Source: Candidatus Iainarchaeum sp. (GTDB lineage: Archaea; Iainarchaeota; Iainarchaeia; Iainarchaeales; UBA10191). Taken from it: 64,000 nucleotides of DNA. Below the pieces are notes generated by a model that saw only the letters and a list, made by a program, of their open reading frames with translations, did no database searches and was not told the origin of the DNA. The translations under genes were made by a program, and so were the position numbers. Position 1 is the first letter of the stretch. The number at the start of each line of letters is the position of its first letter. The stretch spans positions 62,001 through 126,000 of the forward strand of contig JAUSFL010000008.1 of NCBI GenBank assembly GCA_030649735.1, written 5' to 3'. Positions 36,903 through 45,612 of this stretch are shown here, in pieces.

Positions 36903-38609
36903 GTGGTTGAAAAAAAAGTTTTGAAGGCAATTTCTTCAAAGTCCAGCGACGAATTTTATTCTCCAGTGCCGAAAAATTTTGTGAAAGGAAAGACAAAATT
37001 CATTTTTGTCACTGGCTCTGTAATGAGCGGTTTAGGAAAGGGGATTTTCACTGCCTCTTTAGGCCGCCTGCTTGTGGACAGGGGATTGAAAGTCCGGCCA
37101 ATGAAGCTTGAGGCTTACTTGAATGTTGATTCCGGGACAATAAACCCTTACAGGCATGGCGAGGTTTTTGTGCTTGATGACGGGACAGAGACTGACATGG
37201 ACTTGGGGACTTACGAGCGTTTTTTGGACATTACTTTGGACAAGAACAGCTTTGTGACTTCCGGAAGGATTTACAAGAATGTCATTGAGAAGGAACGGCG
37301 CGGCGAATACTTGGGCCGTGACGTGCAGTTCATTCCTCACGTTACTGGAGAGGCAAAGCTTGCTGTCTTGAATCTTGCGGCTTCTTCAAAGGCAGACGTT
37401 GTGCTTGTTGAGATTGGGGGGACTGTCGGCGATTATGAAAACCTTTTTGCAATTGAGGCAATGCGCGAGCTTGCTTTCCAATTGGGCAAGGAAAACGTTT
37501 GCTTTGTCAACTTGACTTTTGTTTTAGAGCCAAAGCATGCCGGAGAATTCAAGAGCAAGGCCGCGCAATTGGGATTAAGAAAGCTTTTGGAACTTGGCAT
37601 TACTCCGGACGTGATTGTCTGCCGTTCGCAAAACCAAATTCCTGAAAAAATCAAGGAAAAAATCAGCATGAATTCCGGAGTTCAAATGAACAGGGTTTTT
37701 GCATTGCCTGACATTGACAACATTTACAAGATCCCTTTGTTCTTGCGCAAGCAAGGCGTTGACGAGAAAATCCTTGAAGTTTTGGAATTGAGCAAAAAAT
37801 TCAAGGCCAATGGAAGCAAGAGCCTGAAGTCTTGGACTGCAAAGAACTTGATTCCTGAAAGAAAGCCAGTTACTATTGGAATTGTCGGAAAGTACACTGG
37901 CTTGCATGACGCTTACATCAGCATTTTGAAGGCCTTGGAGCATTGTGCAGCAAAGTCAAAAACTCCTTTCAGGCTTGAATGGATTGAGTCTGCGAATTTG
38001 GAAAAGCCGGGCGGGGAAAATGCCTTGAAAAGAATTGACGGCATGATAATTCCCGGGGGCTTTGGAAGCCGCGGCGTTGAAGGAAAAATTAGCGCAGTAA
38101 AATTCGCGCGAGAGAAAAAAATCCCTTTTTTGGGATTGTGCTATGGCTTTCAAATGGCGGTCATTGAGCATGCAAGGAATGCCTGTGGCTTGAAGAACGC
38201 CAACACCACTGAGGTTGATGCAAAAACCCCAAGCCCTGTGATTTGCATTCTTCCAGAGCAGGACGAGATTGAAGACTTGGGCGGAACAATGCGCCTTGGC
38301 GGCTTTGATGTTTTGATAAGCCCTAAAACAATCGCGCATTCGCTTTACGGCTCTTTGAAGGCGCGCGAGCGCTTCAGGCACAGGTTTAACGTGAACACTG
38401 AATTCATTGGCGCTTTGGAAAAGAATGGAATGGTTTTTTCAGGCAAGGCTCCGAAAAAGCGGATAATGCAAATTTTAGAGCTTTCTAAAGAAGCCCATCC
38501 TTTTTTTGTGGCTTCGCAGTTCCATCCGGAATTGACTTCAAGGCCTTTGAAGCCAAACCCGCTGTTCCTTGGGTTTTACAGCGCGTGCAGGAAAAAGGCC
38601 GGGCTTTAG
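36903..38609 (+). CDS. pyrG: CTP synthase
   Basis: CTP synthase converts UTP to CTP with ATP and glutamine. The 568-residue product has the synthase P-loop region KFIFVTGSVMSGLGKGIFTASLG after a 30-residue N-terminal extension. MKLEAYLNVDSGTINPYRHGEVFVLDDG and IEKERRGEYLGRDVQFIPH follow. The glutaminase domain holds the nucleophile in FLGLCYGFQMA and the His-Glu pair in SQFHPELTSRP. The usual G(V/T)VS in the P-loop reads SVMS, a mild variant. The start is GTG 36903, with TATA ctttaaata about 30 bp upstream. Confidence 0.98.
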   Translation: MVEKKVLKAISSKSSDEFYSPVPKNFVKGKTKFIFVTGSVMSGLGKGIFTASLGRLLVDRGLKVRPMKLEAYLNVDSGTINPYRHGEVFVLDDGTETDMDLGTYERFLDITLDKNSFVTSGRIYKNVIEKERRGEYLGRDVQFIPHVTGEAKLAVLNLAASSKADVVLVEIGGTVGDYENLFAIEAMRELAFQLGKENVCFVNLTFVLEPKHAGEFKSKAAQLGLRKLLELGITPDVIVCRSQNQIPEKIKEKISMNSGVQMNRVFALPDIDNIYKIPLFLRKQGVDEKILEVLELSKKFKANGSKSLKSWTAKNLIPERKPVTIGIVGKYTGLHDAYISILKALEHCAAKSKTPFRLEWIESANLEKPGGENALKRIDGMIIPGGFGSRGVEGKISAVKFAREKKIPFLGLCYGFQMAVIEHARNACGLKNANTTEVDAKTPSPVICILPEQDEIEDLGGTMRLGGFDVLISPKTIAHSLYGSLKARERFRHRFNVNTEFIGALEKNGMVFSGKAPKKRIMQILELSKEAHPFFVASQFHPELTSRPLKPNPLFLGFYSACRKKAGL

Positions 38610-38615
38610 TTTTTT

Positions 38616-39143
38616 TCAGAAATTCTTGTTTATTCGGTTTATTTTCTCAAGGAATTCCCCGAATGCCTTTTTTGCTTCAGCGCGTTTTTCTTTTGAAACT
38701 TTTCCAGTCCTTGCAAGCATTGCAAACTCCAGCAGCGTTCCCTTGTATTCTGAAAGGTCTTTCATGGCGTTGTGTATTAAATTGAACAAAAACAGCGAGT
38801 CTTCCTGCGAGTACTTGCTTAATTTCGGGTCTTTCATCAATTTTTCAAAATTTTCCTTCATTTCCCTAAAGTTTTCTGAAAGTTCCTTGAATTTTTTCCT
38901 TCCTGCTTTTGTGATTGCGTAGACTTTCTTTTTCCTTCCTGTTTTTGCTTCAGTCTTGATTTGAACCAGTTTTTCTTTTTTCAATTCTTCCAGTGCCGGA
39001 TATAATGCCCCAGCGGTTGGCTTCCACAAGTTCATGCTGTTTTCGCTGATTTTTTGCATCAGGAGATAGCCGTGCACTGGCTGCTCGTTCAATACTTTAA
39101 GGATGAAAAATTTTAATTGTCCTTTGAAAAAGTTGATGTTCAT
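38616..39143 (-). CDS. PadR-family transcriptional regulator
   Basis: This 175-residue regulator has the PadR winged helix: GQLKFFILKVLNEQPVHGYLLMQKI, GALYPALEELKKEKLV and the wing KKKVYAITKAGRKKF. The C-terminal half is a helical dimerisation domain. It is the last gene of the ABC operon (3 bp from the permease stop on the same strand), so it probably represses the operon in response to a drug-like or membrane-active ligand. A palindrome in the operon promoter is a candidate binding site. Confidence 0.92.
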   Translation of the reverse strand: MNINFFKGQLKFFILKVLNEQPVHGYLLMQKISENSMNLWKPTAGALYPALEELKKEKLVQIKTEAKTGRKKKVYAITKAGRKKFKELSENFREMKENFEKLMKDPKLSKYSQEDSLFLFNLIHNAMKDLSEYKGTLLEFAMLARTGKVSKEKRAEAKKAFGEFLEKINRINKNF

Positions 39144-39144
39144 T

Positions 39145-40374
39145 TCATTCAGACCCCCTTAGCGCTTCAACCGGGTCAAGCTTTGCTGCCCTGCTTGCAG
39201 GATATGCCCCGGAGGCCATTCCGACAATCAATGAAAAGGCCATTGCCCCGATTACTAGCATTATGTCAAATTGCACGTCAAGCGCAAATCCGCTTGCGTT
39301 TGCTATTATTCCGACAAGGAACGCGAGCGCATACCCGATTATTATTCCAATTATTCCGCCCACCAGCCCGATGAATCCGGCCTCAAGCACAAAAATGCTC
39401 AGCACCAGCCCGTCGGTTGCCCCGATTGCCTTCATTACGCCGATTTCCTTTGTTCTTTCCATGACTGCCATTATCATAGTGTTCATTATTCCAATGCATC
39501 CTACAAGCAGTGAAATCGCGGCAATTCCTACAAGGAATAATTGGATGATTCCCAAAATGTTGTTTATGCTTTCCAAAACCTGCTCGCTGGAAATTACAGT
39601 GAATTCTTTCTGGTTTTTTCCGTAATCGCGCTCAAAAATTTTCTGGATTTTTTCCTGCACTGCATTGATGTCTTCCTTGCTTTCTGCCCTGATCATTGCG
39701 AAGACAGGCTTTGTGTTCGGGTAAATTTGCTCGTAGCCTTTCTTAGTCATGAAAATTGCGGTGTTTGTGTTTGGCCCGCCGCCAAAGGAAGTGCTGGATT
39801 TTTTTGTTATTCCGACAACCCTGAAGGACTTTCCTTTAATTATTATCTTGTCCCTTACCCTGACTTCTTTTGGAAACATTGTCTTGCCGTGGGCAATGTT
39901 GTATCCTATCATTACTGCAAAAGTATCGCTTGGCTGAAGGCCTCGTCCATCGCCAACTTCCGCAAAGCCTGTTGCCTGGAATGCCTTGGCTTCTTTGGCG
40001 TCAACTGCATAGATTGAAATTCTCGCGTTTTCCCTTGCAAAACTGACTATTGCTGAATTCGTCAAGGGTGCGAGCACGTCAGAGACTTGGGGGATGCCTT
40101 TGATTTGTGAAAGCTCAGAGTCTGTCAATTGGGTTGTTGTTGTTGCGGCTGAATTTGAGCCGCCAAGGCTTGAAGATCCAGGCGCAATGAAAATAGTGTT
40201 TGCCCCCAATTTTTCAAACTGCTGGGTCACTGCATTGTTTAAGCCGCTGCCAAGGGAAATCAAGGTGACTATTGCAGCCACTCCAATGACAACGCCAATC
40301 AGCGTCAAATAGCTTCTTAGGCCTTGCCTTGAGAGATTCCTTAAGGCAACGCTGAATACTTCAAAATCCAGCAT
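39145..40374 (-). CDS. MacB/FtsX-type ABC transporter permease
   Basis: This 409-residue permease has the MacB_PCD layout: N-terminal helix (LTLIGVVIGVAAIVTLIS), a large external domain (about 45-255), and three C-terminal helices including the MIMAVMERTKEIGVMKAIGA motif and PASRAAKLDPVEALRG at the end. Such permeases use ATP on the inner side to move or transmit force to external substrates. It forms an operon with its ATPase (41604-42344), an extracytoplasmic subunit and a PadR regulator. Confidence 0.95.
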   Translation of the reverse strand: MLDFEVFSVALRNLSRQGLRSYLTLIGVVIGVAAIVTLISLGSGLNNAVTQQFEKLGANTIFIAPGSSSLGGSNSAATTTTQLTDSELSQIKGIPQVSDVLAPLTNSAIVSFARENARISIYAVDAKEAKAFQATGFAEVGDGRGLQPSDTFAVMIGYNIAHGKTMFPKEVRVRDKIIIKGKSFRVVGITKKSSTSFGGGPNTNTAIFMTKKGYEQIYPNTKPVFAMIRAESKEDINAVQEKIQKIFERDYGKNQKEFTVISSEQVLESINNILGIIQLFLVGIAAISLLVGCIGIMNTMIMAVMERTKEIGVMKAIGATDGLVLSIFVLEAGFIGLVGGIIGIIIGYALAFLVGIIANASGFALDVQFDIMLVIGAMAFSLIVGMASGAYPASRAAKLDPVEALRGSE

Positions 40375-40380
40375 TCAATT

Positions 40381-41607
40381 TCACTTTTTCTTTTTCCTTC
40401 CAAAAATCAAGTACGCGATTCCAACAATCGCCAGGATGGCTATTAGATAAAGCGTCCATGGAGTTTGCTGGCTTGTTTGGCTTGCAATTTCTGCTGGAGT
40501 GTAAAGCATTACTGGAATTTTTTGCACTATTTCCTGCTCTTCGCCGAATTCGTTCTTGAATTTCATTGTGATTTCCAAGGTGTGCAGTCCAGCGTTTTCA
40601 GTGATTGGGACAGTCGCATTTAATGTCAGGTTGTCTGAATCGTCAGAGTTCAAGGTTCCAATGAAGAAATTGCCTTGCTTGAATGTTGCAAAGTCTGCCT
40701 TTGCGCTTAAAGTCAAGTACTTTGCTGTTCCAGTGCCTGTATTGAAAATGTCCACTGTTATTGCGGACTTTTGGCCTGCAGCAAGCAATGGCGTAATGTC
40801 TGAAATGCTTGCGCCAAGCTCTGCATTGTCCAAGACCTTGATTCCTACATATTCTGTCTGGGTGTATTTTGTCCTGTTTTCATCATAGAATGTCAAAGTC
40901 AATGGAATATAGTATGCTTTGGCAGTGGCGCTTGGGTTTATCATTAATGGAATTTGCGCGCTTGCTGTCTCGTCAATTTTCAATGACTTGATGTTGGAAA
41001 ATGCCGCGCCTAAAGGCACAATGTCTCTTTCAACAATAATTCCTGTTGTTGTGACAGTCCTGTCTTCCGCCAATCCAATGCTGATGTTCAATGCATTGCT
41101 GTTTCCAGTGTTTTGCAGAATGAGCTGAAGGCTTGCTGTCTTTCCAATTTCAGCGCTTGTTGGGCTTGAGGAAACAACCATCAAGGCCGGCTTTCTTTTC
41201 AAGACGATTATTGAAATTGGAGTTGATTTTTCAATATTGCTGTTTTCTCCGGTTTCAATGTATAAAGTGTAGCTTCCGTCAGGAGTTTTTGGGTCTACAA
41301 GTATTTTATAGCTTACAAGGGCTGTTTGGTTTGCCAGCACATTCCCAAGGTTTTTTTGCGCTGCCTCCCCAATTGCTAACGAGAATGGAAATTCAGAGCC
41401 GCCCGCGCTTTTAAATTTCAAGTTGACAATTCCTTTCTCTGAGATTCCGTTCGAATTGTTGAAAACATGCGCCCAAAGAATTATTGTTCCCCCAGGGCTT
41501 GCCGGCGCAACATCATAGTTTGTTGAGGAAACCTCCAAGTTTCCTGCAACTGCAAGCGCCGCAAAAAACAGCACTCCCAAAATTACTGCAAAATTCTTGC
41601 TTATCAC
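40381..41607 (-). CDS. COG1361-like extracytoplasmic protein of the ABC system
   Basis: The 408-residue product has a signal peptide (to about residue 21), three to four CARDB/COG1361-like beta-sandwich repeats (for example SAEIGKTASLQLILQNTGNS and LLAAGQKSAITVDIFNTGTG), and one C-terminal membrane helix with a KKKK tail. It probably replaces the MacA-type periplasmic adaptor as the outer part of the transporter. The start is GTG 41607, overlapping the ATPase stop (GTGA), with AGGAGG just upstream. Confidence 0.88.
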   Translation of the reverse strand: MISKNFAVILGVLFFAALAVAGNLEVSSTNYDVAPASPGGTIILWAHVFNNSNGISEKGIVNLKFKSAGGSEFPFSLAIGEAAQKNLGNVLANQTALVSYKILVDPKTPDGSYTLYIETGENSNIEKSTPISIIVLKRKPALMVVSSSPTSAEIGKTASLQLILQNTGNSNALNISIGLAEDRTVTTTGIIVERDIVPLGAAFSNIKSLKIDETASAQIPLMINPSATAKAYYIPLTLTFYDENRTKYTQTEYVGIKVLDNAELGASISDITPLLAAGQKSAITVDIFNTGTGTAKYLTLSAKADFATFKQGNFFIGTLNSDDSDNLTLNATVPITENAGLHTLEITMKFKNEFGEEQEIVQKIPVMLYTPAEIASQTSQQTPWTLYLIAILAIVGIAYLIFGRKKKK

Positions 41608-42344
41608 TTGTAATCCCTCCTGATTTTGGCTTCCTTGTGATTTCGGCCGCTCTCGCTTTTTTCAATTTGGCCGTCTTTAATATGAATTATCCTTTCCGCG
41701 CGCTCTGCAACGTAACGCTCGTGCGTTACAATAATTATTGTCTTGCCGTGCTTTTGATGCAAGTCATCAATCAATTCAAGGATTTTCGCGCCTGACTGCG
41801 AATCCAAATTTCCAGTCGGCTCGTCAGCCACTATGATGTCCGGGTTTGTCGCAAGCGCCCTTGCAATCGCGACTCTTTGCTTCTGTCCGCCTGAAAGCTC
41901 GTCAGGCCTGTGCTCCATCCTGTCGCCTAGTCCGACTTCCCTCAATATTTTTTCCGCTATTTTTTTCCTTTCTGAAATCGGGATTCCTTGAAACCATAAT
42001 GGCAGCATGACATTTTCCAATGCTGAAAGCCTTTTCACAAGCTCAAAATTCTGGAAAATGAATCCAATTGTCCTTCCCCTTAAGACCGCTAGCTCTGAAT
42101 CGTTCATTTCAGAAATTGGCTTTCCATTAATCAGGATTTCTCCAGTTGTCGGCCTTAAAAGCGCGCTTAATATGTCAAGCAGTGTTGTCTTTCCGCTTCC
42201 TGAATGGCCTGTTATTGAAATGAACTCTCCTTTCTTGATTTTCAAGTTGACTCCGCGCAATGCCGCGACTTCAGAGTCCCCCATCTTGTAAATTTTGAAG
42301 ACATCCCTTGCCTCAATTGCCGGGAGCCCAATTTCTTTCCCCAT
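41604..42344 (-). CDS. MacB/LolD-type ABC transporter ATPase
   Basis: This 246-residue ATPase has Walker A GHSGSGKTTLLDIL, Q-loop FIFQNFELVKRL, signature LSGGQKQRVAIARAL, Walker B DIIVADEPTGNLD and H-loop ITVTHE-like IIVTHERYV. PTGNLDSQSG is the LolD/MacB-specific form. It energises the permease encoded two genes downstream. It is the first gene of the operon; its start lies about 20 bp from a palindromic candidate operator. Confidence 0.97.
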   Translation of the reverse strand: MGKEIGLPAIEARDVFKIYKMGDSEVAALRGVNLKIKKGEFISITGHSGSGKTTLLDILSALLRPTTGEILINGKPISEMNDSELAVLRGRTIGFIFQNFELVKRLSALENVMLPLWFQGIPISERKKIAEKILREVGLGDRMEHRPDELSGGQKQRVAIARALATNPDIIVADEPTGNLDSQSGAKILELIDDLHQKHGKTIIIVTHERYVAERAERIIHIKDGQIEKSESGRNHKEAKIRRDYK

Positions 42345-42364
42345 TAAAACCAGCCGTTATGATG

Positions 42365-42378
42365 TATTGGTACTGATA
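42365..42378. promoter_or_regulatory. Imperfect palindrome at the ABC operon promoter
   Basis: The sequence TATTGGTACTGATA matches its reverse complement at 10 of 14 positions (TATnnGTACnnATA). It lies 21-34 bp upstream of the ATPase ATG and overlaps the minus-strand TATA-like AAGCATATATCAG. It is a candidate PadR operator by position; that is inference. Confidence 0.4.
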
Positions 42379-42395
42379 TATGCTTAAAAGCCTTC

Positions 42396-42427
42396 TCACG
42401 CAATCCTGAAAAAAACTAATTGCGTGA
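42396..42427. repeat. 9-bp inverted repeat in the divergent promoter region
   Basis: TCACGCAAT (42396-42404) and ATTGCGTGA (42419-42427) form a perfect inverted repeat with a 14-nt spacer. It lies between the ABC operon and the DUF475 gene, about 42 bp before the latter's ATG 42469. It could be an operator or an RNA hairpin. Confidence 0.5.
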
Positions 42428-42468
42428 AAAACTGGTTTTAAAAAACTTTTCAAGCCTTAATTTCCTTC

Positions 42469-43395
42469 ATGATTGACATTTTCTTGATTGGCCTGACTAT
42501 TGTCGGCCTGATGGTTTTTGAGACTGTCTCTTCAATCGACAATGCAGTCGTGAATGCCGACGTGCTTAGGACAATGTCGCAAAAGGCCCGCAAGTGGTTT
42601 TTGCTTTGGGGCCTTTTGTTCGCGGTTTTTGTTGTTCGCGGAATACTGCCTTGGATTATTGTCTGGCTTTCAAACCCTTCATTGGGACCTGTTGGCGCAT
42701 TGACTGCAACATTCAGCTCTGACCCTGTTGTTTTGGAGGCAATTGAACAGTCAAAGCCAGTTCTTTTGATGGCTGGCGGAGTCTTCCTGGTTTTTTTGTT
42801 CTTTCACTGGCTTTTCCTGGAGGACAAAAATTTTGGCCTGCCTCACGAAAGGCATGTGCAAAAATACAGCATTTGGTTCTTTGCAGTGGTTTCAGTGCTG
42901 CTTGCATTGATTGTGTGGTTTTCAATACAGCAGAATCCAATGATGGCTTTTGGCGCTGTTGTTGGAAGCACTGCCTTTTTCATAACTCACGGCTTTAAGG
43001 AAAATGCAGAACAGCAGGAAAAGAATTTGGTAAAGGGAAGCGCGCACTTGAGTGACTTCAGCAAAATAATGTATTTGGAAGTCATTGACACCACTTTTTC
43101 AATTGACGGGGTTGTCGGCGCTTTTGCCTTCACAATGTCTGTTCCTTTGATAATAGTTGGAAACGGCCTTGGGGCATTGGTTGTAAGGCATTTTACAATA
43201 AGCAACATTGAAAACGTGAAAAAGTACAAGTTTTTGAAAAATGGGGCAATGTACTCTATTTTCTTTTTGGGAACCATAATGCTTTTGGAAAGCTTTGGCG
43301 CGCACATTCCGTCATTCATTTCTCCAGTATTGACTTTTGGAATCATTGGATACTTTTTCTGGAAGTCAAAGAAAGAGCTTGACAAGAAAGACTGA
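42469..43395 (+). CDS. DUF475/TerC-superfamily integral membrane protein
   Basis: This 308-residue protein has about nine hydrophobic helices. Helix 1 carries FETVSSIDNAVVNADVL with an acidic pair, and a later helix EVIDTTFSIDGVVGAFAF repeats the pattern. These two E...D motifs are the TerC/DUF475 signature and likely form a metal-binding site. TerC-like proteins are linked to metal (Mn2+) export and tellurite resistance; that role is inferred from the superfamily. It is divergent from the ABC operon. Confidence 0.88.
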   Translation: MIDIFLIGLTIVGLMVFETVSSIDNAVVNADVLRTMSQKARKWFLLWGLLFAVFVVRGILPWIIVWLSNPSLGPVGALTATFSSDPVVLEAIEQSKPVLLMAGGVFLVFLFFHWLFLEDKNFGLPHERHVQKYSIWFFAVVSVLLALIVWFSIQQNPMMAFGAVVGSTAFFITHGFKENAEQQEKNLVKGSAHLSDFSKIMYLEVIDTTFSIDGVVGAFAFTMSVPLIIVGNGLGALVVRHFTISNIENVKKYKFLKNGAMYSIFFLGTIMLLESFGAHIPSFISPVLTFGIIGYFFWKSKKELDKKD

Positions 43396-43397
43396 TT

Positions 43398-44423
43398 TTA
43401 TTCCTTGAATTTTTCAAGGAAATTCCAGGCGAGAATTTTGTAAGCCAGCAAAGCTGCCTTTTGCTCGCTTTGCGTGCTTCCTGTAATCGGAGAGACTTCG
43501 TTGATGTCAAATCCCAGAAGTTTAATTTTGTTCTTTTTGCAATAGCTTATGACTGTGTAAAGCATTTCTTCCGCGCTTTGCAGGCTCAAGCCGTGCGGCA
43601 GTGGAGTTCCAGTGCCTGGCATTTCTGAAGCATCCAATGCGTCAACGTCAAAAGTAATGTACAAGTATGGGGTTTGGATTTGCTTGCAAATCTTTCCAAG
43701 CTGGTGCTTGCTTGGCCTGCATTTCCATAAAACATTCTCTTCATTTATCCACGCGCAGTCTTTCAATTCATTCTCATAATACTGCTCTGGCATTGTCGGG
43801 CAGTAGTAAATCCAGTTCTCAATGCTTGCTTCCTTGATGTACTCTATTTCTTCAGCCCCGATGTGGTCCCTGATTCCAACTTGAATTGCATTAAATCCCA
43901 GTTCTCTTGCATTGCGCATTATTGAAGCATGCGAAAACCTTTGGCAATCATATTCCTTGCGCAAATCCAAGTGCGCGTCAAACTGCAATACAGTTACGGT
44001 TTTCGGACTGTAAATTTCACTCATTGCCTTGAAAGCCCCGTTAGGTATTGAATGCTCTCCGCCAAAAAGCGCGAGCAATTTTCCATGCTCTAATGCATTC
44101 TTTGAAAAGTTTTGCACATCAGCAACCATTCCATCCATTGCCTTGCAGACTTTCTTTCCAGAAACTTTAGGATATGCCAAAATTCCTGCATTGTGAATTT
44201 TAACAAATTCAGTCAGGCTTTTTCCAAAAACAGGCAGTTCATACTCGATTTGATATGAAGCATCAATCAATGCCTTTGGGCCATTGCAGGTTCCCTTGCA
44301 GTAAGAAGCAGTCAAGTCAACGGCCACGCCCAATAATGCAACTTGCGCCTCATTGAATGACGGGTTTTTTTCATTGTCCAGGAAAGTCGCTTTTGCTTTT
44401 TTCAAAGTTCCGGAAAATTTCAT
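43398..44423 (-). CDS. speB: Agmatinase/arginase-family ureohydrolase
   Basis: The family hydrolyses guanidino groups with a two-manganese centre. Metal motifs are present: LFGGEHSIP, QFDAHLDLR and TFDVDALDASEMPGTGTP. The 341-residue length is a little longer than usual agmatinase (about 290-310), with an N-terminal stretch. The ATG shares one base with the deoxyhypusine synthase stop (TAATG), so the two are translated together. In haloarchaea, agmatinase and deoxyhypusine synthase act together, using agmatine, to modify aIF5A; this pairing fits that pathway. Confidence 0.92.
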   Translation of the reverse strand: MKFSGTLKKAKATFLDNEKNPSFNEAQVALLGVAVDLTASYCKGTCNGPKALIDASYQIEYELPVFGKSLTEFVKIHNAGILAYPKVSGKKVCKAMDGMVADVQNFSKNALEHGKLLALFGGEHSIPNGAFKAMSEIYSPKTVTVLQFDAHLDLRKEYDCQRFSHASIMRNARELGFNAIQVGIRDHIGAEEIEYIKEASIENWIYYCPTMPEQYYENELKDCAWINEENVLWKCRPSKHQLGKICKQIQTPYLYITFDVDALDASEMPGTGTPLPHGLSLQSAEEMLYTVISYCKKNKIKLLGFDINEVSPITGSTQSEQKAALLAYKILAWNFLEKFKE

Positions 44424-45514
44424 TACTTTTCCTTCTTTTTCTCGGCTTGCCTTTTCTTCATTAAAGTGTCATAGAATTCGTTCTTCTTGTCAAACAGTCT
44501 CTTGTGCTCGCGTGGCTTGCATTCTTCAAGCACATAGCCCACAAGCAATGGAGCAATTACGCTGTATTCCCCCCAAATTTGCACAAGGCCTTTAGTGGCG
44601 TCCTTGTATTTTCCCCAAGTGACTGCCTCGGAAAAAGTGCAGCCGCTTAAGCCGCCGTCTCTCTCAAATGCAGTGGTAACTTGAATTCCGCGGTCTGCTC
44701 CTTCAAAATTCACTCCTAAAATCTGGTTTAGTGTTGGAGCAAGGGTCTGGATCCAGTTCTTTGGGCCTCCGCCGCCCAATTCAAAAAACCCTAATTGCGG
44801 GCTGTTGAAAACAATTGACGCGCCTTCAAGCATGCTTCTTGAAGGGCTCATGTCAACATTAAAGCCGTCGGCAAACAAGTCTGCATTGTTCATTCCAATC
44901 GAATGGTTTGATTCAGAATCCAAAAACAATGGAACTCCATGTTTTGCCGCTGCAGCAACCCAGGAATTCTCTGGCTTTGGCGCATTCTCCAAAATGTACT
45001 TTCCCCACGCATTGCAGTAATCAGCGCTGGAGCGGATTTGGTCAGGCTTTAAGGTTTTTGCAAACTTCCTGAAAATCTCGTCTTGGTCCATTAAAGTCTC
45101 TTCCATTCGAATGTTAATGTCATAAATTCTAGTGGTTCCGTCAGCGTCCATTGCATTATCGTCAACTTTTGGACTGCCTTGCACTACTGGCAGGTCAAAG
45201 GCAAAATGCCCGTCATGGTACACTTGCGCTCCAGTAGAGCAAATTGCGTCAACAAATCCTGCATTAATCAAGTCAATAATGTAGCCGCCCATGCCGCCTA
45301 CAGGCCCTGCGCCTGAAACTCCAAGCCATACAGTGTCTCCAGAATCAACCATGTACTTGAACAGTTTTGCGCCTGCAAAAACATTCCTTGCTTCAAAGCA
45401 AGTAGCGCCAAAGTTTTCAATAATGTCTGCAATTCCTGCCTTTGGCTTCCAATGCACTGGCTCTATCTTCCTGCCTTGCATGAACTTGCTGTGCTTCCAG
45501 TCAGAGTGCTTCAT
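44423..45514 (-). CDS. dys: Deoxyhypusine synthase
   Basis: The enzyme transfers the aminobutyl group of spermidine (or an agmatine-derived group) to a lysine of aIF5A using NAD. From ATG 45514 it has 363 residues. Visible motifs are VWLGVSGAGPVGGMGGYI (NAD site), SICSTGA-like AICSTGAQVYHDGHF, and EAVTWGKYK with the active-site Lys. The frame extends to 45577, but a TATA-like gttttaaagg lies about 26 bp before 45514. It is cotranscribed with the agmatinase gene. Confidence 0.95.
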   Translation of the reverse strand: MKHSDWKHSKFMQGRKIEPVHWKPKAGIADIIENFGATCFEARNVFAGAKLFKYMVDSGDTVWLGVSGAGPVGGMGGYIIDLINAGFVDAICSTGAQVYHDGHFAFDLPVVQGSPKVDDNAMDADGTTRIYDINIRMEETLMDQDEIFRKFAKTLKPDQIRSSADYCNAWGKYILENAPKPENSWVAAAAKHGVPLFLDSESNHSIGMNNADLFADGFNVDMSPSRSMLEGASIVFNSPQLGFFELGGGGPKNWIQTLAPTLNQILGVNFEGADRGIQVTTAFERDGGLSGCTFSEAVTWGKYKDATKGLVQIWGEYSVIAPLLVGYVLEECKPREHKRLFDKKNEFYDTLMKKRQAEKKKEK

Positions 45515-45612
45515 AAAGCATTCTAGAAGCATAAAGCCTTTAAAACTTACAATTAGCAAGCCTGCTTTGGAAACCAATAGTCTTTATTACCAGCTTGAAC
45601 TAATTCTTTCAA

